A DNA stretch of 21,989 nt from CALEUX01 sp037439945 (GCA_037439945.1 JBBIVA010000057.1:1-21989), one strand, 5' to 3'. Counted from the stretch's first letter, positions 7,890 to 16,596 are shown. Notes: generated from the sequence alone by a model not told the origin. Made by a program: numbers and translations.

Positions 7890-10800
7890 ATGATTAAAAA
7901 AAATCTCGTTTTATTATTTATCCTGATTGCTGCTAATGGTATATTGGTGGCGCAAAATCCTGTTAAGGTTGCTATATTGGGTTCCACAACAGCAACAGGT
8001 GTAGGGGCTACAAATAATATTGGATGGGCACAGATGTACGAAAATCATGTTCTGTCTTCAAATCCTGCATCTTCAGTATGGAATTTTGCGAAAGAAGGCT
8101 GGACAACTGTTGAGATACTTCCGGGGTCATGGGATGGTTCAATAACATCAGCCATGCAGGATTGGATGGGAACCAACCTTATTATAATTAGTTTACCTAC
8201 AAGTGATGCTTTTTATGATACCCCTGTTGAAACCCAAATGGCCAATTATGCTACGGTGGTTGCCCTTGCCACTGCAAAAAACATCCCCGTTTACATTACA
8301 ACCACCCAACCACGTAATTTTCCTGAACAAAGCAAAAGGGTCAATCTAATGGCCACAAGGGATGCAATTCTTGCTACTTATGGGGTTAGGGCAATTGACT
8401 TCTGGAGTGGTTTAGCTAATGATGATGGAACAATAAAACCCGTGTACAACTCTGGTGATGGAAATAACCTAAACGATGCCGCACATTTATTGTTATATAA
8501 CAGGGTTGTTGCAGCAATTAACACAGAAACAAAAATTACGTTATCGTTAAATACGCCCGCAAATAATATTTGTAAAAATCAACCGGTTAATTTCAATGTT
8601 GCACTCGACCCGGGTATTCAGGGTTTAACCCTTAGTTTGACTTACAAATTAAACCAGGGGCCCGCCACTCCTTTTACCGGAAACTCATTTACATACAATT
8701 CACCATCATCTGCTCATATTGTTACAGTTACCGGGGTTGATACCAACAACAACGTATATAGCAGTAATAGCGTAAGTGTTAGTCTGAGTAATACATGTCC
8801 TAAAGATGCGGGGCAAATAACTGCTGTTATTCTGGGTTCATCAACCGCTGAGGGTGTAGGGGCTTCAACCGGTAATAGTTGGGTTAAACAATTCGAAGAG
8901 TATCTAAAATCAATTCACCCGGGTAGCCTCATTCATAATTTGGCATTTTCAGGTTATTCAACTGTTAATATTTTGCCAAACGGAAGTGTTGGTGCCGACC
9001 CTGAACGAAATATTACTAAAGCCCTTACTTTCAATCCTGATGTAATAATTATTAATTTGCCATCAAACGATGCCGCCAGTGGTTATCCGGTAGCCGACCA
9101 GCTTGCACGTTATTCAGCAATATTGGCAGCAGCCGGAAGTGTGCCTGTTTATATAACCACCACCCAACCCCGTAATCTTGATGCAACTGGGAGGCAAAAT
9201 TTAATGGAAATGAGGGATGCCACCCTGGCTAATTACCCAACCAAAGCAATTAATTTTTGGAATGGATTGGCAACTTCTGATGGTTTAATTTTGCAGGCGT
9301 TTGACAGTGGGGATGGAATTCATTTAAACAATAACGGGCATTCATTAATTGCCAATCGTGTATTACAGGCAAATATTATTGTTCCTGAAATAGAACTGTC
9401 AATTAGCAATAGCATTGTTTGTGGTGGCGATATCCTTAATTTATCGGCTACCTACCCCGTAGGGTTGGGTGAATTATCTCTTAAGTATTATATTGACAGA
9501 ACTCCAGGAGTTTCATTTACAGGAACAGTTTTTTCATATACTTCACCATTTGTTAAAAGCAGGGTTTATGTAACAGGTACTTCGGCCAATGGCGATTCAT
9601 ACGTTAGCAATATTATTTATGTAAATATTGATGAATCCTGCAATGTCCCCAGTCCTGGCACAGTTGTAATATTAGGTTCATCAACCGCTGCTGGTTGGGG
9701 CGCTCCAAGTGATTATGGCTGGGCACAAAGGTACAGGGATTACCTTTTAACTATTAATCCGGCAATGACTGTTAATAATTATGCTTATCCTGGATATTCC
9801 ACAGTATCTGTTATGCCTACCGGAACTCCGGGTGCTGACCCTGACCGGAATATAACCAAAGCCCTTGGTGATAACCCCGATGTAATTATTATTAATCTGC
9901 CGTCAAACGATGCGAACGCGGGTTACCCTGTTGCCGACCAACTTGCACGGTACAATGTTATATTATCGGCTGCATTGGCCCAAAATGTGCCGGTTTACGT
10001 TACTACTACCCAACCAAGGGCTTTAACCGATACTGGCAGGCAAAACTTAATGGCAATGCGCGATTCAACTTTTGCGAGGTATGGTAACATGGCTGTTGAT
10101 TTCTGGAATGGACTTGCTACGGTTGATGGTTTTATAGAGTCAAATTACAATTATGATGGTACACATGTAAACAATAATGGCCATCTTTTATTATTTAACC
10201 GAATGGTAAATGCAGGTATAGTAAATCCTAAAATAACAATTTCGGCATCATCAACAACTATTAATGCCGGCGATGCGGTTACATTTACAGCAACAGCCTT
10301 AAATCCGGCTATAAATACCTTCCAGTTTTATGTAAACAATGTTTTAAAACAGAGTTCATCAAGCTCTGAATTTTCATATTATTCACCATTAAAAGATTAC
10401 AATGTATATGTAATTGGAAGGGACTCGGGCAATGAGCCATATTTAAGCAGGAGCGTAAAGGTTGTAATTAATAAACCTGCAGCAATTTGGACTGGTGCAC
10501 AGGATCAAATATGGTTGAATCAGTTAAACTGGTATGAGGGAACCATGCCTGTTAATTTGCCGGTTGTAATTAGCAGAACAGCCTTAAATATGCCGGTAAT
10601 TTTAAATGAAAATGTTGAATGTAACAGCCTGGTTATTAATGAAGGCGCAACCCTGACTGTAAAAAATGCAGGTAAACTTACTATTTCAGGAGATTTAATA
10701 AATAATGGTGAAATAGTTCTTGAAAACCAAACCGGAATTAACGGGCTGGCATCATTTATTAATCATGGCTTAATAAGCGGTGCTGGTAACGCCAGGGTAA

Positions 10801-12116
10801 AGGTTACACTGCCAAAAGACCAATGGTTTTATTTGGGGAGCGCTATTTCAGGAGCCACATTTGGTAACTTTAATACAGGTGAACCCGGGGCATTTGTGCA
10901 TGTTTACAGAAACAATCAGTGGTATTCAACTAATAATAATCATGTTAATGTACCATTGTTAAAGGCTGAGGGGATCCTGGTGAAGTATTCCCCGGCTGGC
11001 TTAACCCATACAATAAATTATATTGGTAGGTTAAATACAGGTTTTGTTGACAGGATATATTCTTCTGCAGGTTGGTATTTGTTGGGTAATCCATATCCGA
11101 GTTTTATAAATTGGCAAAATGATGCAGGTTGGGGCCGTCCAAATATTGACGGGACCATTTGGTACAGAACTTTAAATAGCAGCCTGATGAGGTTTGTAAC
11201 ATATAACCGATTAGCCCCTGAAGGGGCACGGGCAGCTTTTTATCCGGGTGAATTGGTTGGGCTGGAAGCAGAAGTTGAATTGGCAAATATTCCGCCCATG
11301 CAATCGATTTGGGTTAAGGCCAATGCACCAACCACTCTATCATTGGATAATTTAACACGAAACCATGGCGTAATTAATTCCCAGCTAAAAGGCCGGCATA
11401 ACCATAACTATGGCCATGTTAATATTTTAAGAATTACTGCATCAAACCTTCATTCAAAAGATGGTGCTGTAGTTTACTTTAGAAAAAAATCGATTGATGG
11501 TTTTGATGCAGGTGACTCAGAGAAGAGGTTTAACGATTCTAACCTTATACCTGAGGTTTACACCCTTATTGAGGGTACACCGGCAGCTATTAACGGTTTA
11601 AGTCATTTACACAGTAAAACCAGAACCTTGAATTTATGTGTTCGCAACAGGGTTTTTGATGAGGTAACCCTGAATTTTGATTTGGGAGGCTTAAATCCAG
11701 CATATTCAGTATATCTTGAAGATACTGAATCAGGTAAATGGGTTAATCTTGTAGCAACTCCTTCATATTCCTATATACCTTCAGTCCTGGGCGATGTGAA
11801 AAACAGATTTGTGGTTCATTTTAATAATGTACCTACTTCGGTTATAGATTTAGACCTTGATAATATTTCCACAAATGAAATAATAATTTCCGGTGTTGGA
11901 CGAAACAGGGCGATTGTACAGGTAAATAGAAGTTTGCAGGGTAATGGTGAAATTAATATTGAAGTTTATACAATTGATGGTCATTTAATAAGTAAGGTAA
12001 AGTCAGCCAAAATTGAAACGGAAATTTCGCTTCCAAATGTAAATGGTTTGGCGGTGGTTAAAGTTATAACCGGAGGAGAAGTGAAGAGCCAAATATTAAT
12101 GACCAGGAAAAATTAG
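7890..12116 (+). CDS. Secreted triple SGNH-hydrolase/Ig protein with T9SS sorting domain
   Basis: A 1408-residue exported protein. A signal peptide (1-21, cleavage likely after VLVA) is followed by three SGNH/GDSL-esterase domains (about 24-215, 308-500, 588-783), each with an Ig-like segment of about 85 residues. Next come a WTGAQDQIWLNQLNW module near 866 typical of Bacteroidota surface proteins, a beta-rich region to about 1150, further beta domains, and a C-terminal tail (about 1325-1408) resembling the T9SS type A sorting domain. Domains 2 and 3 hold the SGNH residues: Ser318/Ser598 in LGSST, the block II Gly in GYSTV, Asn393/Asn673 in LPSNDA, and Asp-x-x-His at 475-478/756-759. Domain 1 has Thr33, Ser105 and Asn193 in place of Ser, Asn and His. 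The likely role is extracellular deacylation of glycans; the substrate is unknown. It is monocistronic, flanked by 525- and 281-base gaps. Confidence 0.8.
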   Translation: MIKKNLVLLFILIAANGILVAQNPVKVAILGSTTATGVGATNNIGWAQMYENHVLSSNPASSVWNFAKEGWTTVEILPGSWDGSITSAMQDWMGTNLIIISLPTSDAFYDTPVETQMANYATVVALATAKNIPVYITTTQPRNFPEQSKRVNLMATRDAILATYGVRAIDFWSGLANDDGTIKPVYNSGDGNNLNDAAHLLLYNRVVAAINTETKITLSLNTPANNICKNQPVNFNVALDPGIQGLTLSLTYKLNQGPATPFTGNSFTYNSPSSAHIVTVTGVDTNNNVYSSNSVSVSLSNTCPKDAGQITAVILGSSTAEGVGASTGNSWVKQFEEYLKSIHPGSLIHNLAFSGYSTVNILPNGSVGADPERNITKALTFNPDVIIINLPSNDAASGYPVADQLARYSAILAAAGSVPVYITTTQPRNLDATGRQNLMEMRDATLANYPTKAINFWNGLATSDGLILQAFDSGDGIHLNNNGHSLIANRVLQANIIVPEIELSISNSIVCGGDILNLSATYPVGLGELSLKYYIDRTPGVSFTGTVFSYTSPFVKSRVYVTGTSANGDSYVSNIIYVNIDESCNVPSPGTVVILGSSTAAGWGAPSDYGWAQRYRDYLLTINPAMTVNNYAYPGYSTVSVMPTGTPGADPDRNITKALGDNPDVIIINLPSNDANAGYPVADQLARYNVILSAALAQNVPVYVTTTQPRALTDTGRQNLMAMRDSTFARYGNMAVDFWNGLATVDGFIESNYNYDGTHVNNNGHLLLFNRMVNAGIVNPKITISASSTTINAGDAVTFTATALNPAINTFQFYVNNVLKQSSSSSEFSYYSPLKDYNVYVIGRDSGNEPYLSRSVKVVINKPAAIWTGAQDQIWLNQLNWYEGTMPVNLPVVISRTALNMPVILNENVECNSLVINEGATLTVKNAGKLTISGDLINNGEIVLENQTGINGLASFINHGLISGAGNARVKVTLPKDQWFYLGSAISGATFGNFNTGEPGAFVHVYRNNQWYSTNNNHVNVPLLKAEGILVKYSPAGLTHTINYIGRLNTGFVDRIYSSAGWYLLGNPYPSFINWQNDAGWGRPNIDGTIWYRTLNSSLMRFVTYNRLAPEGARAAFYPGELVGLEAEVELANIPPMQSIWVKANAPTTLSLDNLTRNHGVINSQLKGRHNHNYGHVNILRITASNLHSKDGAVVYFRKKSIDGFDAGDSEKRFNDSNLIPEVYTLIEGTPAAINGLSHLHSKTRTLNLCVRNRVFDEVTLNFDLGGLNPAYSVYLEDTESGKWVNLVATPSYSYIPSVLGDVKNRFVVHFNNVPTSVIDLDLDNISTNEIIISGVGRNRAIVQVNRSLQGNGEINIEVYTIDGHLISKVKSAKIETEISLPNVNGLAVVKVITGGEVKSQILMTRKN
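7959..10475 (+). repeat. Three tandem SGNH-Ig modules inside one gene
   Basis: Modules span roughly 7959-8798, 8811-9635 and 9651-10475. Modules 2 and 3 are the closest: more than half of their SGNH residues match by eye, with long shared runs such as NPDVIIINLPSNDA, GYPVADQLARY and RNITKAL. Shared DNA strings persist too, for example GGTTCATCAACCGCTG near 8829 and 9674. Module 1 is more diverged and slightly shorter around the block II-III region. This is the pattern expected of repeated internal duplication, with the first copy relaxed from catalytic constraint. Confidence 0.8.
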
Positions 12117-12169
12117 CCCGGATTATATTTGTCATAAAATCTATCAAATTTTTAAATATCGAATTTGTA

Positions 12170-12199
12170 CGGGAACCTAATTATTTTAAAAGTTTCCCG
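12170..12199 (+). terminator. Weak candidate terminator hairpin after the SGNH gene
   Basis: CGGGAA (12170-12175) can pair with TTCCCG (12194-12199) around an 18-base AT-rich loop, 54 bases after the stop codon of the SGNH gene. The loop is long and no clean U-tract follows directly, so this is only a weak candidate. The rest of the 281-base gap to 12397 shows nothing else I can name. Confidence 0.2.
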
Positions 12200-12397
12200 C
12201 ATAAATTTTAGCAGATATGGATTATTGCAGAATCTTTCATATTTTTAATCAGAATTCACCATCTTTTTCGACCAGGGGTTATCGGTGCGAAATTTTTTAT
12301 TTTTCACGCATATAATTTCACAAAATTATTACAAAAGGCAGACTGAATGTAATTATCATAATTTCAATACTATAAAGTTTAGTTAATTGTATTTTAT

Positions 12398-13336
12398 ATG
12401 ATAGAAGTTAACAGATATTCAGAAAAAAATAAGCAGGATTGGGACCAGTATGTTTCAGTTTCCAGGCAGGATACATTTCTGTTTTACCGCAATTTTATGG
12501 ATTATCATTCAGATAGGTTTACCGATTGTTCATTAATGGTTTACCGAAAAGGTAAATTGAGCGCACTCTTGCCCGGAAATATCAGGGAGGGTGTATTTCA
12601 TTCACACCAGGGGCTTACATATGGAGGCCTTATTACTACAACTAAAATCTCAACCGTTGATATTTTGAGTTTTTTTCAAGGCATTAACGGTGAATTGTTA
12701 AAACTGGGTGTAAAAGAAGTAATTTACAAACCTGTTCCTTCAATTTATCATAAATTGCCTGCCCAGGAAGATATATATGCACTTTTCAGGTTAAAGGCAA
12801 TTAAAATTGCATGTAATATTTCATCAACAATATACCAGAATAATAAAATCTCATTTATTGAATCACGAAAAAGTGGTATCCGGAAGGCTGCAAGGGAGGG
12901 TGTTTTAATTAATCAGGGAACTGATGCCACTGCTTTCTGGGAAGTTTTGGAATCAAATTTAATGGCCACTTACGGTAAACCGCCAGTACATTCACTCAAA
13001 GAAATATCTGCACTAATAAAGTTATTTCCTGAAAATATTAAGGTTTACACCTGCACATTAAATAATGAAACAATAGCAGGTTGCCTGGTTTTTATAATGC
13101 AAAATGTGGTTCATATTCAATACATTTCGGCAAACGAAACTGGCAAACAAACCGGGGCTTTGGATTTTCTTTTTGATGAACTGATAAATAGAATATATAT
13201 ATATAAACCGGTTTTCGATTTTGGACAATCAACAGAGGAAATGGGCGATTATCTGAATGAAAACCTTATTTTCCAGAAAGAGGGATTCGGTGGGAGGGGA
13301 ACTCTTTACGAGGCCTACAAATATAGCCTTGAATAA
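12398..13336 (+). CDS. GNAT/FemAB-like N-acyltransferase of glycan loci
   Basis: A 312-residue soluble protein of the GNAT superfamily, of the type (Acetyltransf_6/FemAB-like) commonly seen in O-antigen clusters. Visible landmarks are HSHQGLTYGGL (68-78), SRKSGIRKAAREGVLINQG (156-174; the basic RKA..G motif shared with the array at 1224-4487), a second GNAT lobe from about 180 with VVHIQYISAN (237-246), FDFGQSTE (273-280) and QKEGFGGRG (293-301). It is too diverged to be a recent copy of the minus-strand paralogs. It might N-acylate the amino sugar made by the downstream aminotransferase, since no hexapeptide-type FdtC/QdtC acetyltransferase is present in the window; this is inference. It is isolated, with a 622-base gap before the ABC transporter gene. 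Confidence 0.65.
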   Translation: MIEVNRYSEKNKQDWDQYVSVSRQDTFLFYRNFMDYHSDRFTDCSLMVYRKGKLSALLPGNIREGVFHSHQGLTYGGLITTTKISTVDILSFFQGINGELLKLGVKEVIYKPVPSIYHKLPAQEDIYALFRLKAIKIACNISSTIYQNNKISFIESRKSGIRKAAREGVLINQGTDATAFWEVLESNLMATYGKPPVHSLKEISALIKLFPENIKVYTCTLNNETIAGCLVFIMQNVVHIQYISANETGKQTGALDFLFDELINRIYIYKPVFDFGQSTEEMGDYLNENLIFQKEGFGGRGTLYEAYKYSLE

Positions 13337-13510
13337 AATTACATCACGGTTAAATTAACCTAATTTTCAAATATGTATTACTAGCAGCACCTGAATTGGG
13401 TTAAACGCTTATCAAAATAATAAACACCGGTTTCATTACCCTTATTTTTGTTTAAACTACCAAACTTGCTTCATCTTTTAATTTATTGTCTTTGGCAATT
13501 TTTTAAGGGT

Positions 13511-13541
13511 GTTGGTCATATTTTAATGTAATTTAGGTTTG
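13511..13541 (+). promoter_or_regulatory. Candidate Bacteroidota-type promoter
   Basis: GTTG at 13511-13514 is followed after 19 bases by TAGGTTTG at 13534-13541. This fits the phylum's vegetative promoter pattern (-33 TTTG or TTG, about 19-21 bases, -7 TAnnTTTG) with a perfect -7 element and three of four -33 bases. Transcription would begin near 13548 and read into the operon that opens at 13959. It is the best such match I found in the window. Confidence 0.45.
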
Positions 13542-13582
13542 TGAATGCTATTTTTATTCTAAATTAATTAAAATTATATTGG

Positions 13583-13600
13583 ATTCTGAGTTTTCAGAAT
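13583..13600. other. Perfect short hairpin in the putative leader
   Basis: ATTCTGA (13583-13589) and TCAGAAT (13594-13600) are perfect inverted repeats around a GTTT loop, about 35 bases after the predicted transcription start. No U-tract follows on the plus strand (AATAAAAAAC follows instead), so it is not a classical terminator. It could be a leader RNA hairpin or a protein-binding site. Confidence 0.3.
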
Positions 13601-13917
13601 AATAAAAAACCCCTGATTTATTGGGAAATTAAACATTGAGCAAAGCATTGTCATTACTTTTCTTTTTTAATGTTAACCGTATATAAATGTTGTTATTAGT
13701 AGTGCTGAAAATGCATTATGATAATTAGCATTTTTTTATTTATGTGGGTGAGGGAAGCGAAGCTGTGCCAAGTTATTACCCTGCCAAAATTAATTATAAA
13801 TTTTTCGGCCAGCCAATTGTTAATATTTTAATCCGAATAATGAGATGAATTGTGGATTAGTAATTTCTCCATCTTGGTAGTTTTTTCTTTTTACCAGATT
13901 AATTGGCGCATAATTTT

Positions 13918-13937
13918 GGGTTTAATAAATATTACCC
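13918..13937. other. Imperfect hairpin just upstream of the ABC gene
   Basis: GGGTTTAATAAATATTACCC folds with GGG/CCC ends and TAAT/ATTA inner arms (one bulged T). It ends 21 bases before the ATG at 13959, in position to affect translation start or to act as an operator. The role is inferred only from symmetry and location. Confidence 0.25.
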
Positions 13938-13958
13938 TTAATTGAAAATTTTTGATAC

Positions 13959-15767
13959 ATGATTAAAGCAATAAAGAATTATATTAAGAATATCAGTCAG
14001 GTAAAGTATTTTAGGTTTTATTACCAACATCTTGGGATGAGAATTCCATTGCTTCTGGCAATAAGTGCATTTGTAGCTTTGCTCGATGGGTTTGGCCTTG
14101 CACTGTTTATACCACTTTTTCAGGTGGCCGAAAGTGGTGATGTCGCATCAAGCGATTTGGGGAATCTTGGTTTTGTATTGGATTTTTTTAATACCATGGG
14201 TATTGATATAACAATAGGTTCTATTCTTGTTTTTCTTTTGTCTCTGTTTGCAGTAAAGGGCTTATTTACATTTATAAATTTATATTATTCAACCCTTATA
14301 AGAGTAAGGTTTGTTAAGAAAACCAGGGTTCAACTGGTTAATGGATTATGCAATATCTCATATCCATCCTTTGTGAATATTGATATGGGGCGTATTCAAA
14401 ATGTTATTAACTCAGAAATTTTTAAGGTAACCGGGGCATTAATGGCCTATATTAGTACATTACAAGCTGCAATAACGTTAACAGGATATCTCACTCTTGC
14501 CTTTATTGCAAATTTTAAGTTTGCCCTGTTAATAACTTTGGCTGGTGCACTTAGTTTTTTTATTTACAGGTATATAAATAAAAAGGTTGAAACTTCATCA
14601 TTACTCCAATCATACATTGGTAACGATTTACACACAAAACTCTCCGAAGCAGTATGGAATTTCAAATATTTAAAAGCCACTGATTTAATATCGGGTTTTA
14701 GGAAAAGACTAATTGGTTTCGTTAATGAAACGGAAGGGTTAACCATGAAAATGGGAAAATTAAATGCTGTTTCGGCATCTTTACGCGAACCGGTTTCTAT
14801 AGGGCTTGTGGTAGGGGTAATTTTTGTACAGGTAGTTTTTTTTGATGTTTCAATGTTCAGTATACTTCTTAGCTTATTGTTTTTTTACAGGTCGTTAACC
14901 TATTTACTTTCTCTTCAGAATTCATGGCAGGGGTTTTTGGTTAATTCCGGCGGCATTCATTTAGTTCGTGAATTAATTCACGATTTTGAAGAACAGGAGG
15001 AAAGTAAAGCTCATGAACCTATGCACGATCTTAACTCTGAATTGCGTTTCAGTAATGTATCATTTACCTACAAGAATACTCCAAGAGCAGTTTTAAAGGG
15101 AATAAATTTAACAATCCCGAAAAATCATACGGTTGCATTCGTAGGCGAAAGCGGATCAGGTAAAACAACATTGGTTAATATGGTTGCCGGATTACTTTTG
15201 CCCGGCGAAGGAAAATTATATATTGACGGAACACCACTCACAGTTGAACGAATAAAAAGTTATCGTTCAAGGATTGGATATATAACACAGGAACCCGTTG
15301 TGTTTAATGATACGGTATTTAATAATGTGACTTTTAATGCTCCCAAATCTGAAAAAAACCTGAAAAAATTCTGGGATGTTTTGGAGAAAACGGCTTTAAA
15401 AGAAACAATTAAACAGATGCAACTGCAGGAAGATACCCTGTTGGGCGATAACGGCGTTTTAATTTCAGGCGGGCAGAAGCAACGCATTTCTATTGCAAGG
15501 GAATTATACCGTGATTGTTCAATATTGTTGATGGATGAAGCTACATCGGCCCTTGACTCCGAAAATGAAGGTATAATTCAGGAAAACATAAATGCATTAA
15601 AAGGTAGGTACACTATAATTATTATTGCCCACAGGTTATCAACTGTTCGTAAAGCTGATACCATCTACCTTCTGGATAAAGGTGAAATTTCAGCATCAGG
15701 TACATTTGAGACTTTGCAAATAAACTCTCCAAGATTCAAAAAAATGGTTGAATTACAAGAATTTTAA
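13959..15767 (+). CDS. ABC transporter, fused permease/ATPase (MsbA/PglK-like flippase)
   Basis: A 602-residue half-transporter with an N-terminal membrane domain (about 25-330, some six helices) and a C-terminal nucleotide-binding domain. Walker A is GESGSGKTT (396-404), the Q-loop Gln444 lies in YITQEP, the signature is SGGQKQR (503-509), Walker B is ILLMDEATSALD (522-533) and the H-loop is His558 in IIIAHRLS. Homodimers of this kind flip lipid A core, lipid-linked oligosaccharides (PglK) or other lipids across the inner membrane. As first gene of an operon rich in glycosyltransferases, and with no Wzx or Wzy in view, a flippase for a lipid-linked glycan is the favoured role (inferred). Only three bases separate its stop from the next start, so the two are surely cotranscribed. 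Confidence 0.85.
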   Translation: MIKAIKNYIKNISQVKYFRFYYQHLGMRIPLLLAISAFVALLDGFGLALFIPLFQVAESGDVASSDLGNLGFVLDFFNTMGIDITIGSILVFLLSLFAVKGLFTFINLYYSTLIRVRFVKKTRVQLVNGLCNISYPSFVNIDMGRIQNVINSEIFKVTGALMAYISTLQAAITLTGYLTLAFIANFKFALLITLAGALSFFIYRYINKKVETSSLLQSYIGNDLHTKLSEAVWNFKYLKATDLISGFRKRLIGFVNETEGLTMKMGKLNAVSASLREPVSIGLVVGVIFVQVVFFDVSMFSILLSLLFFYRSLTYLLSLQNSWQGFLVNSGGIHLVRELIHDFEEQEESKAHEPMHDLNSELRFSNVSFTYKNTPRAVLKGINLTIPKNHTVAFVGESGSGKTTLVNMVAGLLLPGEGKLYIDGTPLTVERIKSYRSRIGYITQEPVVFNDTVFNNVTFNAPKSEKNLKKFWDVLEKTALKETIKQMQLQEDTLLGDNGVLISGGQKQRISIARELYRDCSILLMDEATSALDSENEGIIQENINALKGRYTIIIIAHRLSTVRKADTIYLLDKGEISASGTFETLQINSPRFKKMVELQEF

Positions 15768-15770
15768 ATT

Positions 15771-16169
15771 ATGGAAAGAATTATTGATTTGCCCAAAATT
15801 TTAGATGAAAGAGGCAATCTTACATTTCTTGAGAATCTTAAACAAATACCTTTTGAAATTAAACGGGTATTTTGGACTTATGATGTTCCGGGTGGGGAAC
15901 AAAGAGGTGGACATGCATACTATAGCCAGGTGGAGCTTGTTATTGCAATTTCTGGCAGTTTTGATGTGGTGGTTAAAACACCTGAGGGAACTGAACGAAG
16001 ATACCATTTGAACCGTTCATATTTTGGTTTGTTTTTACCGGCATTAACCTGGCGGCACATGGAAAATTTTAGTACTAATGCGCTTTCATTTCATATAAGT
16101 TCAGGCCATTTTTCAGAAAATGAATATATAAGGGACTATGATCAATATTGCAAACTTGCAGGCAAATAA
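15771..16169 (+). CDS. WxcM/FdtA-like cupin, probable sugar 3,4-ketoisomerase, with His-to-Tyr change
   Basis: A 132-residue single-domain cupin of the FdtA/QdtA (WxcM-like) family. Characterised members move the keto group of dTDP-4-keto-6-deoxyglucose from C4 to C3. The family pattern is clear: DERGNLTFLE (12-21), FEIKRVFWTYDVPGGE (28-43, with Tyr37), RGGHA (45-49), AISGSFDVVV, YFGLFLPALTWRHMENFS and ENEYIRDYDQY. The usual RGxHAHK motif is changed: His48 is kept, but the second His, a catalytic candidate in FdtA/QdtA, is Tyr50 (HAYYSQ). It overlaps the next gene, a second cupin with both His residues, by 32 bases. It may be a regulatory or structural partner, or act on a different substrate. 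It sits four bases after the ABC gene. Confidence 0.75.
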   Translation: MERIIDLPKILDERGNLTFLENLKQIPFEIKRVFWTYDVPGGEQRGGHAYYSQVELVIAISGSFDVVVKTPEGTERRYHLNRSYFGLFLPALTWRHMENFSTNALSFHISSGHFSENEYIRDYDQYCKLAGK

Positions 16170-16596
16170 AGATTTGGCAACAGTGTTTGATTGCCATATT
16201 TACCAACTGCCCCGTATTAGTGCCGAGTCGGGCCATATTACAGCAGTGCACAACAGTTTGGATGTTCCGTTTGATGTAAAAAGGGTTTTCTATATTTATG
16301 ATATTCCTGCCGGAGAAAACCGTGGGGCCCATTCACATAAAGAATGTCACCAGTTTTTGATTGCAGCAAGCGGTAGTTTTGAGGTAATGGTTGAAGACGG
16401 AACACATTGTAAAACACTTTTTTTAAACCAGCCTTTTATGGGGTTGCATATCCCTCCCGGTATTTGGGCACGTGAACAGAATTTCTCTTCCGGGTCTATT
16501 TGCCTTGTATTGGCTTCGCATCTTTATGATGAAAACGATTATATAAGGGAATACAGCGAATATTCAGACTATCGTAAATCTTTTAAATTACACTGA
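16138..16596 (+). CDS. fdtA: WxcM/FdtA-like sugar 3,4-ketoisomerase (second copy)
   Basis: A 152-residue cupin paralogous to the preceding gene. It holds the full active-site pattern: VKRVFYIYDIPAGE (47-60, with Tyr54), RGAHSHKECHQF (62-73, His65 and His67), AASGSFEVMV, PFMGLHIPPGIWAREQNFSSGS and DENDYIREYSEY. Known homologs convert dTDP-6-deoxy-4-keto-glucose to the 3-keto isomer (galacto or gluco form), the substrate of FdtB/QdtB aminotransferases; an aminotransferase of that kind is at 18927. The ATG at 16138 overlaps the previous gene by 32 bases and follows AAGGGA, suggesting coupled translation; a GTG at 16183 is an alternative start closer to the conserved domain. The gene symbol is by family resemblance; FdtA and QdtA cannot be told apart here. 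Confidence 0.75.
   Translation: MINIANLQANKDLATVFDCHIYQLPRISAESGHITAVHNSLDVPFDVKRVFYIYDIPAGENRGAHSHKECHQFLIAASGSFEVMVEDGTHCKTLFLNQPFMGLHIPPGIWAREQNFSSGSICLVLASHLYDENDYIREYSEYSDYRKSFKLH

Larger units (their letters stand above)
13337..13958. other. Long intergenic region / putative leader of the ABC-glycosyltransferase operon
   Basis: This 622-base gap holds a candidate promoter (13511-13541), a perfect 7-base hairpin (13583-13600), a short patch richer in G and C near 13743-13790, and an imperfect hairpin (13918-13937) just before the ABC gene. A 29-codon ATG ORF at 13742-13831 is present but looks accidental. If the promoter is real, the operon has an untranslated leader of about 400 bases, long enough for attenuation or antitermination. 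No UpxY/RfaH-like regulator is encoded in this window. Confidence 0.45.

Noticed and set aside
13742..13831. 29-codon ORF in the leader before the ABC gene
   Set aside because: Short, with no ribosome site and no recognisable peptide class; chance ORFs of this size are expected in AT-rich DNA.
15801..16011. 68-codon ORFs on both strands (15805-16011 plus, 15801-16007 minus) within the first cupin gene
   Set aside because: Both overlap the clear FdtA-like coding frame; they are frame shadows.
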